This document shows positions 59,101 to 64,000 of a stretch of 64,000 nt of DNA, in pieces; positions within the stretch are counted from its first letter, which is position 1; every line of letters begins with the position of its first letter. The stretch is taken from assembly GCF_037975245.1 (NCBI RefSeq), contig NC_092583.1, positions 12,751,264-12,815,263 of the forward strand. Reading direction: 5' to 3'. Source of the stretch: Apostichopus japonicus. Lineage: Eukaryota; Echinodermata; Holothuroidea; Aspidochirotida; Stichopodidae. Made by a program: the position numbers and the translations under genes. The notes below the pieces were generated by a model. It ran no database searches, was not told the DNA's origin, and saw only the letters and a program-made list of their open reading frames with translations.

Positions 59101-62100
59101 ACTGCAAATGTACAGAAAACTTGCAACGTTCCAACGTTGGTCCATGTAGGTATCGTTCATTTGCCCAGTAAATGTCAATATTTGTAGCGCCTCACGTGCA
59201 CTACAAATAACTATATTATACCCACCTCCGCCAGAGTTTGCGTTCTTGTCAGATTTCACGGGTGGCGCCATTGCTTTTCCTCGTCTCCAAATCACGCTAA
59301 TCATGGTTCCGTAACACACGCAGAGAATCATCAGCGGTACCAGGAATGTAATACTAACGATATAGAGTGAATACAACTGGTACTTCAACTTGTCCTCCAG
59401 GAGAGCTATTGGTGCACACTGTGGTTGACCATGGAGCTCCGCAGTTACAAAAATGGCCAGAGAAGGTGTAGCTAACATCCCCGGTAAAATCCAAGCCCCT
59501 GCCGCCATAAACGTTGATCTCTTTCCTGATGAACAGAAGAAATGTAATATATATAGGAATTTGTAAAGCGCTTTTATCCAGTTAAAAAAAAAATGTGCTC
59601 AGAAGCGCTGCAGGAGCAAAGTACCCAAAATGGACACAACAGTTATTAAAAAATGGATACGCATTCATGAATAAGAACATCTTGAATTCTTTCAGGAAAG
59701 TTGACACATGCTGGATTGTCTTCAGATGTAATGGGAGACTGTTCCAGAGCTGTGGAGCTGATCTAGCAAAGCAACGTTCCCATGCTTAGGTGGAAGTGCG
59801 AACAGTAGGAACGGATAGCATATGTTGTACGCTTGAACGAAGCACCCAATGTAGCATATTTTAATATCGACAAATCACAGGAAAACCTTTTTTTTCGGTC
59901 AGTAAAATCAAACTCAACTGAACATTATCTTGGACCCAAAACTATAAGCATGACGGTTGAAAAGACCGCACCGGCGGAAAAGCCGGTTAAAACGCGTTCA
60001 AAACAAGAACAATGCACTGTATGCTATGGTTCGATTGCTGTTTGTTTGTAGTAGATGCTATGTGATCCATAACCATAATAATGATTTTTTTAATATATCA
60101 TAGTGGAAATACAATCTGAGCATTCTGATGAAATATTCATCTACTTCCTACATTGACATAAATATGTTTTGTATGTTTTAATATGATGTGTTATATTATG
60201 TTGATATTTTATGTTTTGATTTTCATGTAAAGTTGTACTCTTAAAAGTTGATACATCAGTAATGTGACTTTGGTACTGCAGACCCTCGTAAAGGCCAACT
60301 AGCAACGGTATCCAAAATCAAGGTCACACACATCGATTGAATGCATAGATTTCTTAGCTTACAGCAAGGAACCAAAACAAAATCAAGGCTGTGACCCGTA
60401 GTCAAGGGTTATAGGGGGCGCAGTGCAAGAATGTTAGCAGTTGTTATAGGCTAGGTAGATAGGAGTGCATATGTACAGGGAATGAATTAAATTAGCATAA
60501 TTTCATTGGCTCTGGCAATCGTATGTGACTAGTTGCCTATAGCACAGTCAAGTCCGATGTTCTCTTTCATTTAATTAACCCTGCCATTAATAAACAACCC
60601 ATATTTGTTCTCGTATTTCAATAAACTACCGGGTCATGACCTACAAGTCCTTCTTCACTCTAAAGACTGAGAATTTTTAATCGTTGAAAGTGTCCAGGAT
60701 AACTACTCTTCGGTCACTCTAAGCAATGCTTCCATATCAACTTAGCTCTAAAAAAAAATAACGAGTGCTCGCCAACAAATTGTGAGAGCGGCTAAATTTG
60801 TCATAACTCGTCCACTCTGAGGACACTGAAAGCCCCCCCATCGACCCCCGACCCCCCTTCCCTCAAAAGAGTGGCAATTATGAACACTCTCGAGGAGTGT
60901 AACTCTTTTATTCTTCCATATCTCCATTACTGTGCCAAGGCGAGTCTTCCACACCCTTCAGCCCCCCCCCTTCTGTATTTTAAAAACAACACTAAAAGAT
61001 ATAACATCAATAATATAAATAAATAATATGAATATGAATAATAAAGAGGAAACGTACGGCTGGCCATAAAATCCATAGGAAAGACAATCGCAAAGAAACG
61101 ATCCAAGCTCAGCGCCACCATTTGATAAATCGAGGCATATATCACAAACGCCTGTGAAAAGAAACAAATATTTTGTGATCAGGTAGGTGGTGGTGACCAG
61201 TTTTGATACAAAACATCTACTTTTTACAATCGATTGATAGCGACTTCCGGCCCCGTAAGTCAAAAAAAATTAATAGGTAAATATATAGGGGGCAAAACAA
61301 GAAAAATAATAATAAAAAAGGAAACGGGCGAAAAATAACACATTAGATATCGTATGCTTTTTCGTCATTTTTTGAAGCAAAACAAATATTAGTGAAATAA
61401 AGGACGCTTTTCGTAGAAGGGATGCTTGCTAAATAATTTCGGCGGTTGATTTATATTTATTGTTGAAAGATTATCAGTAGTAGTGGGGCAGGGAGATGCT
61501 AAGTAATTATGGTTCGCACATGTTCAGTCATTATGAAATAATGTAAACATGTGTTACAACCCCACACACAGCGTCTTGGTGGTCATCATTATTCTCGATG
61601 CCATGTGTGGGATAAACCTTCGGGAAAGATATTTGAACAAGCTTTGGGCTAAAAATTTCGCCGTGACTACTTATGCCCACCTTCTAAAACGGGGGTTTGA
61701 GGGGTGGGTGTTACGGGTGGAATTTAATTCGCTTAATTTCGGGCAAATATACGAAAAAACCATGGGACCAAAGCAGGTTTCTGAATTGCGTGTGACGTCA
61801 TTTTGCATATAATGGTTAAATAAGATATTGGTAGTCGTACGGTGACTGAGGGGAGGGGTCACAGTGCGGGGGGGGGGGTAAAACAATGAAAAGTTGAAAA
61901 CAAAGCTAAACTATTGACATGTTCTGTATAAGGAGATGAATATAATGAAATTTATACCTGACCATAGGACTTGATTTTGCACAGGAACATTCCGGCATAA
62001 AATGCACCTCTGTATCGATGGATAATCTCGGGTAAAACGTTCAACAATCCGACACACACGTCTGCCGAAATAATAATAATGAAGAAAGCAATATTATAAA

Positions 62101-62660
62101 TAAGGGAATATATCACTCATCAAACCATACTTTCCCGGGTCGCTTAAACTGACCCCCGAACTGGGCCTGTAGCTACCCTCACCCCCCCCCCCCCTCCCCC
62201 GGCCCCTCCCGCCTCTTTCTCGTCGGGACTTCCCTTGTAACTTAGAAATAATTGAGGTACACGTTATTCTTCTTTGCCTACACGGCCATACTTTGTTACG
62301 GTATCAGAGTATAACCAAAGACAGTGCAGCAGACTACAATCTAAGTTTACCAGTTTGAGTGATCGGAGTGTTACAAACATTGTAAAACATGTGACACGTT
62401 GATAATGTACAATGTTGTTAGAAGACCATTTAAGAACATTTATATAATATGGGCGGGCCATGATGATATCATCTTCGTCAGCCGGAGTGTGGTGGTTATA
62501 GGGAGCCGTAGAGAGACAACCTACCTGCTATCGCCAAATGTTTTACGAAGAAGTTTAGTCTCGATTTCTTGTGCCGAACACTGAACAACGCCAGTAAGAC
62601 CAGACCGTTACCGACCACTATAAGAATGTACATCGTCCACAGTATAGCTAATTGTAGTTC
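56157..62660 (-). CDS. Rhodopsin-class peptide GPCR (NPSR/CCAPR/vasotocin-receptor group), N-terminus missing
   Basis: Seven exons in transcript order: 62660-62525, 62061-61958, 61151-61058, 59525-59226, 58512-58384, 57357-57165 and 56274-56157. All junctions keep phase, giving 357 residues from TM1 to the stop. TM1 has VGN; KKSRLNFFVKHLAIAD leads into TM2 (D2.50) and VGLLNVLPEII; the TM3 cysteine is in FLCKIKSYGQ; TM3 ends LDRFFAIVFP (DRF for DRY); ECL2 has the partner cysteine in GQPQCAP; TM6 reads YILCWLP; TM7 reads NSATNPFIYGFFSSNI. The KKSR-FF-LAIAD and LNVL features resemble neuropeptide S/CCAP receptors and, more widely, vasotocin receptors; coupling to a peptide ligand through G proteins is inferred. 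The tail is Ser/Thr/Arg-rich and ends LYEVEKEQFNS. The last acceptor could be 56275 or 56272, a one-codon difference. The N-terminal extracellular exon was not found up to 64000. Confidence 0.88.
58276..58371. repeat. GTGGGACCACTAGGTA short repeat beside a GPCR splice donor
   Basis: About six degenerate 16-bp copies of the near-palindrome CCACTAGGTAGTGG. The array ends about 11 bp from the GTAAGT donor of the TM6-start exon (exon edge at 58384), so it starts almost at the beginning of that intron in transcript direction. Confidence 0.8.
58905..59215. mobile_element. Dispersed repeat, copy B (pair with 15990-16375)
   Basis: Same order of phrases as copy A: AGGAAGAACTTTTCGGTTGTTC, GGTCATGTAGGTACCTACAA, GAGGGCGCCTGT, TACGCAGCTAGCCTCTG, AAACTGCAAATGTACAG, and CCATGTAGGTATCGTTCA. 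It ends just inside the intron next to the TM4-TM5 exon of the GPCR gene. Same orientation as copy A. Confidence 0.6.
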
Positions 62661-64000
62661 CTAAATGGAAGAGAGAAGAAGAGAAAGGAATCAGAAGTGT
62701 AAGAAAGACTGGCGGGAACGTCTGAAATTATTGGATGAATAAAAACATCGCCTCCCCATCCTGACACACAGGCGGTAGGGAGCCGGTGGGGGCACTGGGG
62801 GGGGCGTGCCCCACTTTTTTTTCAAAATAGCAAATGTGCCCTACTGGCAAATAACACATCATATATATTTAAGTGATAGGCCTATGGCCGGTGTGCATCG
62901 GTTTATAGCGTAACGAGTGGTGGTTGTGGAATGAGGAAGTGCCCCTCTGATATTGTGCCCCCCACTTTTTGGAAGCTTCCTATCCCATGCTCACACAGTT
63001 TGATGCTGGCGACGTCAATGAAGTTTCAAAAGGGACCGTTCCAAAAATATATATATTTATAAACCTCCAGGTGGGGGGGTAAGGTGGGGGGTGAGTGGGA
63101 AGAGGGTATTTACTCAACAGTTAAATGTTTTCCACCTAAGAAAGATGCCGTTTAAAAATGATTTGCATTGTGAATGAAATGCTTTGATTTCTGTACTGAT
63201 AAAATTCCATAAAGTTTTGTTTCGTTGTATAGTTAAAGAATTTCAACTGAGCCGAATGTAACGTTATACATTCTTGAAAAGATATGGGGCCCCAAGGAAA
63301 AATATTTAGATATGATCTACAAAAATAATATATATTAACATCTGAGACATTCTTTCAAGTATAAACCCAAAACAGGACACATTTTAACCTCGGATAATAT
63401 TTATATATATATTCAAAAAGCCCCTCTCGACTTATCAGATTTTACTGAAAGTGACTGATTCGTGTGAAGTAAAGGTGTAACTATAACCATTGATTCTTTC
63501 ATTCAAAATCAATTTGCAACTTTAAAGGAATATCATTTCGTCTGAAGTAGAAGGGGATAAAAAGGAAATAAAACTTGTTGATAAATAAAACTGTTGATAA
63601 TGTGTTGTATTCTTATATTACGAATGTGCATAGGATCCAGGATTTCTCGGAAGAGCGCAAGGCTGCATCCAACATTTCATAAACAAATTTAAAACAAAAC
63701 AAAATGGGGGGGGGGAGGGGGAGGGGGTGGTGGCCAGGGCTGTCGGGTAGAGATCTGAGAACCAGGAACAGTCATCAGTAACCTATTCTTCTCACAAAGA
63801 AGAATAATATTTTTAGCTTTTGCCACAAAAAGGAAGGATTCAAAATGGACTAAACAATATTTCTTTATAGTGCCTCTCTGGCTTTCCAAGTGCGTATTAT
63901 ATTTCCTGGGAACCGAAGCAACAGAATGCGTTAGAACACGTCAAGGATGGAGAGGGTAAAAAACAATTAAAAACTCTGTATAATGATAAATGTTTGGGAA
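62661..64000. other. Upstream intron or 5' flank of the GPCR gene
   Basis: No exon with an acceptable donor and an extracellular N-terminal type sequence was found on the minus strand. The stretch 62770-62985 has G-rich ends with loosely inverted sequence (GGTAGGGAGCCGG left; GGAAGCTTCCTATCCC right) and a GTGCCCC-rich interior, suggesting another small transposon. Homopolymer G tracts occur near 63070 and 63705. Confidence 0.4.

Noticed and set aside
63689..63889. Possible N-terminal exon of the GPCR
   Set aside because: The minus-strand frame has no suitable donor in phase with the TM1 exon, includes a proline run from a poly-G tract, and lacks glycosylation-type N-terminal features.

Overview
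The window is nuclear DNA from an animal. All four protein genes are split by GT-AG introns, intergenic DNA is AT-rich, and simple repeats and short DNA transposons are abundant. The gene complement (a carboxypeptidase M-type pair, PA2G4, and a peptide GPCR resembling the neuropeptide S/CCAP and vasotocin receptor group) together with many short terminal-inverted-repeat elements suggests a marine invertebrate, probably a deuterostome such as an echinoderm. That placement is inference. No species marker can be read directly.

Layout. (1) 206-5737, plus strand: the 3' exons of a gene for a long, mostly disordered protein ending in two SH3-like domains; its 5' end lies outside the window. (2) 8340-15869 and 22448-31049, both minus strand: two complete carboxypeptidase M-like genes in head-to-tail tandem, each with a signal peptide, M14 catalytic domain, transthyretin-like domain and hydrophobic C-terminal tail that looks like a GPI-anchor signal. 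(3) 31050-37318: gene-free DNA holding two copies of one hAT-like MITE in opposite orientation, a decayed LINE reverse transcriptase with a hAT-like element inserted in it, and a foldback element made of short palindromic repeats. (4) 37319-52129, plus strand: complete PA2G4 (EBP1), 10 coding exons, 393 residues, with introns carrying a 1.1-kb minisatellite, a complete hAT-like element and a tandem array built from the end of a hAT copy. (5) 52130-56156: gene-free DNA with a 61-bp minisatellite and a 1.1-kb GATA-type array. (6) 56157-62660, minus strand: seven exons of a rhodopsin-class GPCR covering TM1 to the C-terminus; its N-terminal exon was not found and may lie beyond 64000.

Exons were built by hand from GT/AG sites, reading-frame phase and family motifs. 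In the carboxypeptidase pair, PA2G4 and the GPCR every junction keeps frame, which is strong internal support. The genes do not form an operon or an obvious pathway. The only functional grouping is the tandem carboxypeptidase pair, whose family trims basic residues from secreted peptides, and the nearby peptide receptor; any link between them is speculation.
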